A stretch of 64,000 nt of DNA from Taiwanofungus camphoratus (lineage: Eukaryota; Basidiomycota; Agaricomycetes; Polyporales; Taiwanofungaceae), in assembly GCA_003999685.1 (NCBI GenBank), contig CP021229.1, forward strand, positions 1,240,001 to 1,304,000, read 5' to 3'. The notes below the pieces were generated by a model. The model did no database searches, had not been told where the DNA came from, and saw only the letters and a program-made list of their open reading frames with translations. Shown piece by piece: positions 1 through 12,043 of the stretch (the first letter of the stretch is position 1; each line of letters begins with the position of its first letter). Both the position numbers and the translations under genes were made by a program.

Positions 1-893
1 TGAACAATTGATGATGCGGCACAGGAGGACATATGAACAATGAAATCATGAAGCATATTTGGTCACTCACTATCTTGTGCTAAAGCTTGTTGCGTTAAGC
101 ACAGTCCGAGTCGCAAGTACTCCAAATTTGGCCCTGACCTCTGTAGTAAGTCTCTGAGGATCGCCTGACGTGTTGGAATGTAATTGGTCCATGTAAGCTT
201 GCGAAGCGGTAACTCGATTGGTGTGCGCAACAACCAGTCCACTACAATCTCCGCATACGATGACATGTCGCGCAGTACAATGCTGTCCATTCGCAGCTCT
301 CCCCGCCCTAGACCTGGATGCAATGGAAGACCCGGTGCGCCAGGTACAATACTGGTGTCCCAGGTCACCGCCCAAAAAATGACAGCACGTAACCTAGGAT
401 ATGCCGAAAGTAATAGAGCAACGTCGTGGGGTCTCTCAAAGGTGACTGTATCAAACACGAGAGCCTTGATCATGGGAGAAAAAGTGAGGATGCATCGCAT
501 CGTTTCTTCGCGCAATCCATGGCGCTCTGCCCAAGAAAAGCGCGATAGTACGAGACGCTCCACCTTGCTCAATCTGGGAAGAAGTGAAGGCAAGCGACGC
601 TCGATTTCCCAGTCCAATTGTGCCTGTGAGCGGCCGCCGCCCAAGATATAAAGGTCGCGTACATAGTTAGCAGGGCTGGTAGACCATTGAAAACTTCCGG
701 CATTTAGAAGATTTTCGAGGCGGATGGAGTCTTGTGAGCTGCGCAACTTCACAGAATGGAACAAATGTGCTCGAGTGCTCGGAAGCCACGCGCGACAAGT
801 CAGGCTGCAAGCTGCAAGAGCAGAGTGGCTGTCCCAAAGGAAGTCTATAATGTAGTCATGCAATTCGGGTGGGAGCATCCGAGACGATATCAT
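1..893 (-). CDS. F-box/LRR-like protein, 3' end beyond window
   Basis: An N-terminal F-box-like segment (about residues 6-45, LPPELHDYIIDFLWD then ACSLTCRAWLPSTRAHLF) is followed by leucine-rich sequence with repeated RLVLSRF / LVFDTVTF-like strands. In the family such proteins are substrate receptors for SCF ubiquitin ligases. I place the start at the ATG at 893, just before the F-box; the frame stays open to 1067, but the extra 58 residues are Arg-rich and look like 5' UTR. The frame meets a stop at 63-65, but a good donor (GTGAGT) lies just before it and no acceptor follows before position 1, so the gene very probably splices and continues off the left edge. The F-box assignment is good; the substrate is unknown. 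Confidence 0.7.
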
Positions 894-2549
894 CCTGATG
901 AATGTCTGTTTGCTGAACGTCTTACACTGGGCGAACACGTAGCGTTCCTGTCGAAAACACAGATCAGCTACTGGGGCGCCTCTTCTAACTCGAACGCGAT
1001 CCCTACCGGTCCTTCGTTCACCTTGGAGAGTGAAGAGAGACAGATTAGTTGTTGTCTTATTATACAAGTTTTCTATGATTGACCATAAGAACCGATAAGC
1101 GTTCGCAAGTCTGAGCCCGAGTATATAGTGCAGTAGAACCCACGGCCGTGGTTACGTACTTTATTCGAAACAAAGAGCTTGCCTTTGAATTACATTGCTG
1201 TGCTGAACTTTGGTTCATCATGATGTTGTCAATTAGCCTGTCAGGCTGTGCCAACCAACTCGCCATCAAGGCAGGCGGTGATAACCTCCAAATTTCAAAT
1301 AGTAGTATCTCAGGATTTGACGTCTGCGTTCTGTAAGGGAGGATCTATGTTATGTGGCGGTAAATCAGACCTCCGTTACACGGGAGAAGCATCGCGTGCT
1401 GTCGAGCCTCCCGAAGGTTGTATACCATGGATCTTATGTGTCAGTGAAGCGCACAGCAGGACAGAGCAGGTAGAAAAATGCGCCAAAAAAGTGAGAGCAA
1501 CGTTTTGCATAGGTCAAGTAGGTTACATCCACTAGGGGGTCCTGGGACACCCCGTTCGGGCTATGAAGTCCAAATGGAGGTCTAATAGAGCGTATTCGCA
1601 CCCAATTTGAACTTAAACAAAAAAGGAAAAAAATACGCAAATAACGGTTTCTGATTGGTGTGGGGCCCAATTCGAATACGCTCTATTGGCTAGCATTGAA
1701 AATATTGGTAGGATGTCCTGGAGTGTGCAGTGATTTTCTATCAAAAGCTTCTGTATTTTCGAGCTCTGTCTAAATAAGTACGACAACCCTGCAGTGAAGA
1801 AGTCTCGCCGCTTTCTCTGTGGTACAAGATCTCAGTCATGAATACCTGGGCACGGGCACGGTTAGACTGCTTGATCTTGCCATTCCTAGGCCGAACGTTT
1901 GTGAGTCGAGTTCGTACGAAATCCCCGCATTGACTCATGGACCGCCGACTACTAATCACTATAGAACGTCAAATGTTTGTGGTTGGACTATACATATTGA
2001 GCTGAGCCCCATGAGCTGTAGGAGAACGTGCACTCGCACATTTCTCCCTGTCTATTCAACAACTAGCGTGTGTGGAAGTGAAGTCGGAACTGTGATTTCT
2101 ATACGCCGTTCGAGCGCTAGCTTTGCCTCTTGTGTTTTGCGTTCCACACCAGCCGTCAGAATCCCGCGAAATTGTATACTTGGAACTTCCAAGGCTAAAT
2201 GGAACTGCATAATGGCCTGAGATTATATAATGGAACTAATTCTGGCACGTGATATCCAGATTGTGAGGAGAAGCAGCGTATTCTAGTCTCACACAAGACC
2301 TTGTAGATATACCCTGTTTCAATCTTCGCAGGCGCGGATATCCGTATCAAGCACTGGCATACCCTCTTGTGCGCATGACACTCAAGTGTACTTCTCAATC
2401 ATGATGAGAATCATGAGAACAGGGGTGAAAACCATCGCTGCTTCCGATAATGGTTTTCTCATAAGAGCCAGGTCCAAGGGAGAGGACTCAGGCAACACCT
2501 ACCCAACAGACCAGTATCAGTGAGAACGCTGGTTCGCGCGCTATCGACC
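894..2549. other. Intergenic stretch with no supported gene
   Basis: Apart from the inverted-repeat element at 1584-1687, only short open frames without recognisable domains are present. The right end should hold the promoter of the aldehyde dehydrogenase gene. Confidence 0.5.
1584..1687. mobile_element. Short terminal-inverted-repeat element (MITE-like)
   Basis: The ends AATAGAGCGTATTCG and CGAATACGCTCTATT are perfect 15-bp inverted repeats, and the next bases (ACCCAATT / CCCAATT) remain nearly complementary. The element is 104 bp, AT-rich inside, with no coding capacity. This is the usual form of a non-autonomous DNA transposon. No clear target duplication is visible and no second copy was found in the window. 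Confidence 0.6.
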
Positions 2550-4523
2550 ATGTCCAGTTCCTTGAGGTACAACACTATCGACGAAATTGACCAGGTTCGT
2601 CCCTCTGTTGCTGTAACCTAAATCGGACCAGTGCATCTCCTTCTGATACAAAAGAGGTGTATAGATCTATGCAAAGCTGAGCAAGACGTTTGAATCGGGC
2701 GCCACGCGTTCCTTGACCTATAGACGACGCCAGCTGACGCAGTTGGCGCATCTCTTACAAGACAACATAACTGCATTGGAGGATGCAGTCCTCAGTGATC
2801 TCGGCAAGCCAAGACTAGAGACTAGCGTGTCGGAGCTCATTTCTCTCATAAACGCGTGTGTCTATGCTACGGAAAACCTCCAAGAGTGGACTAAGCCTGA
2901 AAAGCCCGAGGTGGAGGCCTGGCGTAGCTCGTGGGACACCACGGTGTACAAGGTCCCCAAGGGCCTCGCGCTTGTCATTGGGTATACATCATCGGGTTCC
3001 GGCCTTACTCATCCGAAGCAGCGTCTAACATATTCTTTACAGGCCATGGAATTACCCCTTCATATTGACGCTGGGTCCGTTCGTGGGAGCCATCGCCTCA
3101 GGCTGCACTTGCGTGGTGAAAGGTTCTGAATTAGCACCTGCGTCGGCCCAAATATTAGCCGATCTCTTACCCAAATACCTTGATCCCGAGGCATATGCGT
3201 TTGTGAATGGTGCTGTTCCAGAAACTACGCACCTCCTTGATCTCAGGTGGGACCACATCCTTTTCACTGGCAGTGGCAAGACGGGTCGCATTGTCGCCAC
3301 TGCGGCGTCGAAGCACGTCACTCCAGTGACCCTCGAACTTGGAGGCAAGTCTCCCGTAGTAATAGACGGTGACTTCGACCTCGAGGTGGCTGCCAGGCGT
3401 GTATTATATGGCAAACTGCAGAACTCTGGCCAGGCGAGTTCATCGCGATGCCTCCTTAACCTTATCTTACTTGGACGGCGTATTGTAGTTGTGCGTCTCT
3501 CCGGATCACGTATATGTCCCTCGCGACAAGCTTGATGAGTTCATATCTGCACTTCTGAAGACGTACGAAGAGTTCTGGCCGAAAGGACCGTTCGACAAGG
3601 ATTCATGCTGGGGAAAAATAGTCAATCCAGCTCATCATGCGCGATTGAAGGAGCTTCTTGCCCGCACCAAGGGTGAGATCGTGATTGGAGGGTATTTTGA
3701 TGGCGACAAAAGGATCGCCCCGACGATTATTAAGAACGTCAAGCCCGATGATGCCTTGATGGAGGAGTGCGTGGCTATACACGCTCTCGAACGTACTGAC
3801 TGACAAGACGTGCCTATTAGTGAACTGTTTGGTCCGATTTTGCCCCTCATCGCTGTGGAAGATGTTGATGAGGCTATCCGGATGATCGGTCAGCAGTACG
3901 TTTGCCCACCACGATGAGATCTGGCGCAGAGCCTGATAGAGTTCTTGCAGGCCTACTCCTTTGGTCATCTATGCCTTCACTGACAACGAGAGCACCAAGC
4001 AGAAATGTAAGCTTGAAAGCGAGCCCACGTCAGAGTCCCTGGATGACACATCTGTGACCCACAGTACTGGAGAGAACGAGAAGCGGAACATTAACTCTCA
4101 ATGATACCGTCAGCCAATTGGCCGGTATGTTGATTTTATTTCCTCTCCAGTCGCACAACTGCTCAATGACATGACATTGTGCAGTGCATGAGATGCCATT
4201 TGGGGGTCAAGGTGACTCAGGATGTAAGGATATGCCCCAGCTTTTTGAGAGCGCAGCCGATCATCGAGATTGATCACATTCTCCAGATGGTACCTGGTAT
4301 GGCAGGTACAGTTTTGAAATGTTTACTCATCACCGAAGCTACATCAACGTTCCAACTGCGTAGGTCGTCCCTCTGTCAGCATATTCTGCGTTCTCTGACC
4401 GTCGGGCAACTCTTATCATGTAGCGCGGAACCCAACATGGCCAACCGCTATCCACCGTACACGGATGAACGGTACAAGGCCATGACAGGCGGTGCTCACG
4501 TCAAGATTCCTGACGTTGAGTGA
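2550..4523 (+). CDS. Aldehyde dehydrogenase, class 3-like
   Basis: It oxidises aldehydes to acids with NAD(P)+; the class-3 group in fungi mostly handles long-chain or aromatic aldehydes. Ten exons join to 1434 nt (477 aa): 2550-2594, 2665-2981, 3043-3433, 3489-3766, 3821-3895, 3951-4006, 4065-4124, 4185-4223, 4287-4359, 4424-4523. The joined protein shows PWNYPF, FTGSGKTGR, the general-base glutamate in LELGGKSPV, the catalytic cysteine in SGQLCVSP, ELFGPILPL and the C-terminal THHRSYINVPT. The catalytic cysteine codon comes right after a GC-AG intron (3434-3488). No C-terminal membrane anchor is seen, so it is probably soluble. All frames close, so the gene looks intact. It is convergent with the aminopeptidase gene. 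Confidence 0.95.
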
Positions 4524-5392
4524 TCGCGAAGATATTTACTCCTATCCACAGTTTATTAGGTCTGCACAGCCATAGAGGGCCAGGAAGTCGTAGCCTGCGG
4601 TGTCTTGGACATTCCCTGAGCCGGTGCAGATACGCATACCATTGTATTGATCTAAGATAGAATGTAGCAAACGTATGATATGTTTCTGGAGAGATTGAAA
4701 GACGACGAGTCGACTTGGGCAGTATCAGATGCCCATTCTTATTTATATCATTATATGGCTACCTCGTCGCGACAAATGTATCTACGTACTTAACTTGCTG
4801 AATACGAAATAAGGCTTACATGAATGTTGAGCACTAATCTAGACCGCGACCTGCGATGCAGACACGGTTGCGTTCTCAACGAGCTACGAATCGACGCCCC
4901 ATATCATGTTGGCAATTGACGGTCATTCGCCTAAAAGGCATGGAGGATGTGGAGTCCACACATATTCAACAGGAGAATTGTTTCATGGACAACCCCTGCC
5001 TGCTACAGAGGCTACGTACTGGTAGAGACCTCAAATCTTAAAGTGTGTATATTCATGCTCTGCAAGATCTGTATCGGTCCTCTTTAGTTATTAAATTCGA
5101 CTATCGACATATCTCAAAATACAAGATTTGGCTCCCAATTGAATATATGGACGAAGTGCTTGCATCCCTTGACAACAGCTTGCTGTCTCTGGCTATTAAC
5201 CTCTAGTTCTATTTCGCGTCGACCAGTGATGGTAGCCGGAGTTCGTCGCACTTATGAAGACTCACCTGCCGCAGGTACACGCTGCACGAATAAATGAGGC
5301 TGTACGTGGCACCATTGCCCTTATGAGGCAGTACTGTTTTTCAAAGCTTCAAGGACTGGCTATTGTGAGGTTACATTTGGAATCGCGAAAAC
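4524..5392. other. Convergent intergenic region
   Basis: This lies between the 3' ends of the aldehyde dehydrogenase and aminopeptidase genes. It is AT-rich with several short frames but no domain or repeat that I can support. Confidence 0.5.
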
Positions 5393-8300
5393 CTACAGTG
5401 GCGAACATTCCCGCTTCAACCACGCAAGGGCCCGCCGATCATCATGAAGGAGAGGAGACACCTTCTCCAGTACCTCCGTATGATACAAATTCAACCAAAA
5501 CCGCTCATGCACAGTCAACAATGTTACATCCACAAGGTGTTTTTGAATTGGACACTAACGGCGATATTGAAATTGTGTGTACCAGTTAGACAACTATTCA
5601 CAGAATAGCCACCATGTCTCACCATTGTGACGTGTTCGAAGCCAAGATAGCCTTTCTCTCCGAAGTTGTTGGGCGTGTGTACGTCACGGACGATTACGAC
5701 ATTCTCAATGCGTATACCAAAGCGTCCGTCGGCATAATAACCAGGTTCTATTGATGCCTGAGGCAGTACACTTGAAGATTGATAATACTACTCACCGTTA
5801 GAGACGATCATTCCAGCCTTGAGGGGTGTGTTGTTGTAAACTATCTCCATAGATCTCAGATAACTGTCCAAGTGATTATCCGGAACACTGACTTATGCGC
5901 ACACCAATTCCATGCGGACCTGAATAGAGTATATAATCTTCACTTTTGTTGTAGTAGGGAAAGACGCACCTTCATGCACATTCAGGAAGTGACCTGCGCG
6001 AATGTCAGAAAGAGATGACTCTAAGTCCATGCAACGTACCAACGCCATGACCTGTACCGTGTCTGAGAGATGAAAAACACATAAATGATAGTTTGGAGAG
6101 GTGCTCTGCCAGTTACCGATAGTCTTGGGGTGGATTGGAAATTCAACGAATGACAATTCATCAGAAAGTAACAGGAACATACCAAGACCGTCTTCCCATA
6201 GTGGTCTCCGTGCAAATGAGTCACTGGAAATCATGAGTAAGGGAGATAATAGTCTTTCGGAACTATAACAAACATAATGTAGCCTGCACAATACAAGTAA
6301 TTAAGGAGAACAAAAATTGTCCCAAAGAGCGTGAAGGCACACCAGATGTCCCATTAGGGAATATGGCAGTATCAATTGCGATGTGACCCTGCAGGACACG
6401 AGTAAAAGCGCGCTTCTCTTCCACAGTTGGTGTGCCGAAGTGCTTGGGGAAAATCAATCAAAATCGAAACCGAAGACTGTAGTCCATACATACTAAAGTT
6501 CTTGTTACATCAGTCGTTCCATCAAGGTATTGACCTAAGCAACGGTTCATTGAATATTCAACAGTAAAAATGACCAGGACAAATCAAACCTCCAGAGTCA
6601 CATAAATATAGCTATAAAAGCAAATTACGAACCCATTTCAGATTGATAAGTGCAGTGACGTACTTACCTGGTCCTTGCGAACCACTGCACAGTCGTTAGG
6701 ATCAGGAGAGTAATGTATAATGGCTATAGTTGGATTATCCGTCACTACCGAATAATTTACGGATGGCAAGGTGTTGGTGGTACATACCGCCGTTGGGACC
6801 CGTCGATGAGATAGTTGTAAACGACAGTCCTTTGAATAAGTCCAGTTCGCTGATTTGATGTTGGAAGCTTGGAACGGGACTGATTATTGCAAGCAACTTA
6901 CGAGCGGTATCGTTCCAACTGGTCAGCTACCTGACTCTCAGTCAGCTCCGCTCCTTCGTTGAGCCTTTCTTCTAGCCACGCGAAATACCGGACGAGTGCT
7001 GCACCGTCACGAAGATGGCATTGCCTAAAGCCTTGTAACCACAATCGTAGCAACAAATCGATGTCAGTGGAGACTATTGCAGAAACAATAGTCGAAAGCT
7101 CCGAGCTACCTTCGATTTCAGTCATATTTTTTATCGACTTGAGATCCGAGACTGGGGAACGGAAGATGTCGATGTGGTCCTTGATGATTTGATATGATAT
7201 CTGGCGTTAGCCCATATTCGGCAGCGCTTCAGTGCGCAAGATACGCAAAGTAGACAACCTACCTCTCCAATGGCTTCTACAATGGCGAGGCTGGTTTTGT
7301 CACCAACAAGCACTTTCTACATGGAAAAGAACTCAGTTGGGTTTCTATGCATTATGAGATTGAGGGCTCCGGAACAGGACAGTGGAATGACGATTACCGA
7401 TTCTTCGAAGAGGCCGACTTCTGCACCGAGTTCTTTCAGGTAAGAGAAGAACGAGTCATACGACTGAATCTCGACTGCAGTGCCGAGATGTGCCCGGACA
7501 CTATCGTTCACTTGGGAAAGATTGACGAATAGTAGTGCTTTATCCATGGTAATGACGGCATACGCGAAGAAGACTATCATCATTTGTGTTAGAAAATCTA
7601 GGCGCAATCGAGGCTGATCTTGTAGGCGAGAGAGACGCGCACCGGGGTTGAAATCAATGTCAGAACCACGTAAATTGAACAACCAAGCAACTTCATCGAG
7701 CATATTGATGACGAACGCATGGGCTCTTCTCTTCCGAAGCTCTTCACGTAGTCTGTCGATCTTGCCAAGATGAGACTCCCCTGTATCATATAAGTCGTCA
7801 AGAGCTACATGAGCAATAGGATAGAGGTCCTATAGGAAAGTGCTCCACCCGAGTACTTTATATCCAGAGCAAAAATTCCGTTCGCTGGTCTTGAAGGACG
7901 GTCTGTCCAAACGAGATCAACAAGGTTTTTGCTCAGGGATATCAACTGTGAATTGCGGGGTTTGAGAGCCTTTTGTATCACGTCGGCATCAGCTGAAAGA
8001 AGAGGGGACTGCATGAGATCCAGTGTTAAGGACTGATTTTCCGGGAACCAACCGGCAGTTATGAGGGTGGAGTCGACACCGATTCTGATATCTAGATCCA
8101 GTTTCTTCGATTCGATACTCAGATCATGCAGTCATAACTAAGAGGTGAGGTATACCTTCGACAAGAAATCCTGCCACGAAGGGACATCTGATATTTCAGT
8201 CAGATGGCTTAGGCTTGCAATCACCAAACGGAGAACGATCACCAGGTAATCCTTGCTTCATCAATGTCCAATTCCTGTTGTAAGGAATGGTAATATCAGG

Positions 8301-8740
8301 ATCACAAAGAAATGATCGAGGCATCTCACGTACTGATCGAGCTGTTTCTCCGCCTGCAAGAAGTATCGACCATCAGTGAAGAGAAAAGCATCCTTCGAGG
8401 TTACTATCGCGCAACCTAGACGTTCGTGAATCGCAAAGGTAGACAGGGGTAAACGAGAATTGGGCGCAATGCCAGGCTTGTACCTGCAGAACCATCAAAC
8501 CCGGAGATAAAAGCACGCCTTTCATCACATCGTGCAATGTATTCACTGTAATCTGCGGTATAGTGAGGTGCACCATTCTAATGTTATCAACTGTTCCCCT
8601 TTACATATAAAGATACGCTTACGCTGATCTTCGCTGGGTATAACCACAGCTTCAAGATCGTACTCTGGTTGCGACATGAGCAGCCGAAGTGCCTCCAATC
8701 GTTTCGACGTATCGACAGTGCGAGTACCCGAGGAACCCAT
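5393..8740 (-). CDS. AMPP: Xaa-Pro aminopeptidase P (M24B metallopeptidase)
   Basis: It removes N-terminal residues that precede proline, using a two-metal centre. Conserved pieces occur in order through many short exons: [19 protein letters not shown] at the start, [81 protein letters not shown] and the last exon ending [11 protein letters not shown]. The metal ligands are therefore all visible: two Asp in DGTTD, His in GHFLN, Glu in NEPG and Glu in RIEN. The start is the ATG at 8740; the frame upstream stays open to 8851 and would add an Arg-rich, presequence-like leader. The stop is at 5393-5395. The gene looks intact. I did not fix every splice site. Confidence 0.92.
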
Positions 8741-9066
8741 CTTCGTGTGTAGTGACGTTCGAGCCCGCCCGAACCTCCGGTGTATGCAGGGTATAGCACG
8801 ACAGAATGTACGAATACCTGTTGCTAGTAGGGGCATCCGGTGTTCCTGCAAATCCTTGAGCAGCTACTGCTGATCATAAGAGCTTCGACCACTATGGTCA
8901 CGTTCTCACAGGACATAACACGCGTAGAAAACTGGACATGTACAGACCTGAGCTCTCCAGTCACTTGTCGCATAGTAAGATAACTTTCAATATTTTAATA
9001 ACTCCAGCTTTAGAGTAATTCTAGTCCATGGGAGATGCAGGTATACACAGCGGATCACAATAACGA
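8741..9066. other. Short intergenic gap
   Basis: This separates the 3' end of the NIPA-like gene from the start of the aminopeptidase gene; both run leftward. It must contain the aminopeptidase promoter. Nothing else is recognised. Confidence 0.5.
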
Positions 9067-10752
9067 TTAGCGGAACGCCCTCCGTCCGTCGCCTTGCGAC
9101 TCACGCGGAGAATGGCTTGCGCTGCGTGAGCCATCCCGCTGCCTCTGTCGTCGCTCCTCCAAGCGCAAGTGAGTCCGTTCATCCACCTCGTCCAGTTCAT
9201 CATCCTCTGTCTCTTCTTGCAGTCGCGAGAGTCCTACAGCATCAGCAGCATCCTCCTCGTCAAATGCACTGAACAACGTCGAGTTTGGGCGCTGGTGGGA
9301 GCCTCGTCGTGCATGTCCTGGTGGGGGCGCCCGGTCAGCGCGATATCCCGGTCCTGGGCTCGTCCCGCCGATGGGCGTACCTGCCGCGCCATTCCACCCG
9401 TCGATCGACATGCGGCCTTGGATGCTCAGACGCGGGTTCATAATTCCATTCTCGAGTGCCGAGTGCCCGTTGGCCACAGAAGGTAGCGATTCTGGTTTTC
9501 GTGAGATTTCGAGGAGGTGCACGCCGAGGAACGTGGTGATGAAGCCCGCTAGCAACGATATGGAGTTGGCGGGGTCATCCGTGTTGAAGCCCTGGAAAAG
9601 GATGACTGATGCGACAATCGTCGCTGTGGAGAAACAAACGTAGTACATTGGATTCACACTGCAAGCTGAGGGTTAGCGCATACCGAGCTGGTGACATGTC
9701 GGCAGTTCTTACACGTTGGTTGAGAAGGTATCGAGTGCTTTGTTGAAATAGTTCATCTGTACGAGGATACAACCGGCGACGACAACGGCGAACAAATACG
9801 TGCTCGGATGCGTGAATTGGTTGTTTCCTGCGAATGTCAGCTTCACAGCAACGCCGAAGCCCTTGATCGCCATGACAGACACTGAACCGACCAACGAACA
9901 GATGGAGATGTACACAAGAGGATGTGACCGCCCATACCGAGGAGCAACGGCGTAGATCATGATTAGACTGAAGACAAGAACGGTAAAGCAGTACAGGAGG
10001 AAACCTGGGGCACACAAAATGGTCAGACTTCGCATCACAAACTTAGCAGGGATAGTAATATATAATTACCAGGCTGAAGGGCGTAATGTAATATCTCGTC
10101 TACAGTCTGGATATCTTTATCTTCCGGGGCATGTAATACAATGATGAGAGAGCCAAGAAGACATAGTGTGCATCCTACGCGGCCAAGATGACCGAGCTCT
10201 TCATTGAGAAGGAACGATGCAAGGATGGCACTGTAAAACAACTAGGTCTCAAAATTACATGAAATATACCGGGCAGCCATACACACCCTATAATGACACT
10301 GAGCGCGCCCAATGGCGTGACCAGGATTGGAGGGGCAAAAGTATATGCAGCAAAGTTGGCAACTAGTTCGCCGCAAACAGGTGGGCAAGTGAGCGGGCAC
10401 GATAACAAGGCTTACATACCTTCTCCTAGAACCACTGCACGGATGGTCAGGACTCATCTGTTGTGATCTGCTGGATTTGACTTACACGTTGACATTCCAG
10501 CCCACCATATGGGACTTTTGAAATACGCGTAGTTCTCTGACGCTGATGCCGAAGCATACGCTGACCTGTCTCCAGCATCGTTCAAGCCCTATACGCCCAG
10601 AGAGCCAATCGGGAGCGACCGTTGAGCATTCCTGAAATGTACAAGCATTCTGGGAAAGAAATTCCGACCTTTTTTGTGATGATGAAGCTAGTTCCGATAG
10701 CAAGAGAACTCGAAACCGCAAGCGCGAGTCCAATATACTTGTCGTCAACCAT
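9067..10752 (-). CDS. NIPA-type magnesium transporter (DUF803)
   Basis: A multi-pass membrane protein of the NIPA/DUF803 family, thought to carry Mg2+. It starts MVDDKYIGLALAVSSSLAIG with TM1 and continues FIITKK, then after splicing YAYFKSPIWWAG, NFAAYTFAPPILVTPLGALS, SFLLNEELGHLGRVGC, FSLIMIYAVAPRYG, ISICSLVGSVSVMAIKGFG, MNYFNKALDTF, NPMYYVCFSTATIVASVIL and ITTFLGVHLLEISRKPES. The cytosolic tail (9067-9500) is polar and low-complexity with acidic runs (DEEDAADAV, EETEDDELDEVDE). The ATG is at 10752 and the stop at 9067-9069. All expected helices are present, so the gene looks intact. Substrate is inferred from the family only. Confidence 0.92.
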
Positions 10753-11361
10753 AATGGCCCCGTTGTAAACCAGTGAAGTAAAAGCCTTGAAGGCGGCTCA
10801 GAGGATTGGCCGGGAGATATTTATGGGGTACAAGGATCTTCGACAGATGGTCGGCGCTTTCGTTTACCGCGCAAGTTCTGTGCCACACAAAGTCTGATGA
10901 ACTCGATGCCGTCTAATGCGCTGCTTGCGTGGGTGTTCGTGTCGATTGTCGTTCAAGCAGGCCTGCACACCGGCACAGCGCACTGTAGTGGTGTCCAGTA
11001 GATATGTGACCAAACGTATGGTGACGCCCCGTGACACGACTGGATAATTCCGGATGTCACAAAGCCAGACTTGTCCGAGGTTCAGAACATGAGAATATCG
11101 GGTTCCACATTCTGTTTTAAAACGATGTGTATAAATGAGGTTTGACGATCCGAACTGTGTATAGACCTCATTTCTCTCGGTTCTTTAAGTTTTCATATGC
11201 GTGCAAGGACATGTCTGTCACGTGGCTCACAAATAATGCGAAAGGGAGAGCATTGTCAATTGTTCCTACAAGCATCACTCGACCACGACTTTTGTTATCG
11301 GTGAATATCTATAATATACGTATGTTCAGTGAATTCCTCATTATTTTGTTTTTAGCATATC
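10753..11361. other. Divergent promoter region
   Basis: This is shared 5' space between the NIPA-like gene (leftward) and the mitochondrial uS7 gene (rightward). Both promoters must lie here. The right part is AT-rich. No repeat or RNA gene is seen. Confidence 0.45.
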
Positions 11362-12043
11362 ATGCTACCAGCTGTGCGACATGCCACCGCTAGGACACTC
11401 ATCCAATCACGGCGCGGGCTGTCTACTGAGACAGACGGTGCAATCATGAAAGGTGCTCTCGCAGCCGTCGGCGATATCCTTGGAGAGAGCAGTATACCGT
11501 CCAGCTTGGCTTCTCCAACACCTGCTCCCCTGCGGACAAGCTCCAACGTCGCACCAACGATCAACATCCCTCCGGCAGAAGACCCCCTACTGCACTACAT
11601 CACCTCCTGCATTCAACAACATGGGCACAGGCAAAAGGCCGCGCGCATCACCGCTCGCACATTGCTCTACATACACACCCTCACGCGCGCCCCGCCAATG
11701 CCGATACTGCGCAAAGCAGTGTTTGCAGCCTCCCCGGCAGTACGCTGCATCTCGAACAAGCACGCGGGGAAGACGATCGTTGTGCCCGTCCCGCTTAGCG
11801 AGAAGCAGCGCACGCGGCAGGCGGTGCTTTGGCTACTCGAGGAGTGTGATTCCAGGAGCGGGCAGCATGTGGAGGAACGGCTCGCGAGGGAGATCATCGC
11901 GGTAATACAGGGAGAGAGCGAGGTGTTGAAGAAAAAGGCGGAAGTTCATAGGCAGGCGATGATGAATAGGTGCGTGGCACCGCCCTTTACTGTCTTACTA
12001 TGATACTAAGCCACTCTTCAGGGGGAGCACCAGAAGAGCATGA
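11362..12043 (+). CDS. RSM7: Mitochondrial small-subunit ribosomal protein uS7
   Basis: Two exons, 11362-11969 and 12022-12043, give 209 aa; the 52-nt intron sits just before the end and turns MMNR into MMNRGSTRRA-stop. Residues 1-40 are rich in Arg, Ser and Ala with few acidic residues (AVRHATARTLIQSRRGLS), as expected of a mitochondrial targeting peptide. The rest is the ribosomal S7 fold: DPLLHYITSCIQQHGHRQKA, then IPVPLSEKQRTRQAV-like sequence and a C-terminal helix with LKKKAEVHRQAM. uS7 nucleates assembly of the 3' domain of the small-subunit rRNA and lines the exit site. The gene looks intact. Confidence 0.93.

Noticed and set aside
5254-5589. 111-codon plus-strand frame
   Set aside because: It overlaps the last exon of the aminopeptidase on the other strand, whose sequence is clearly conserved, so the frame is a shadow.
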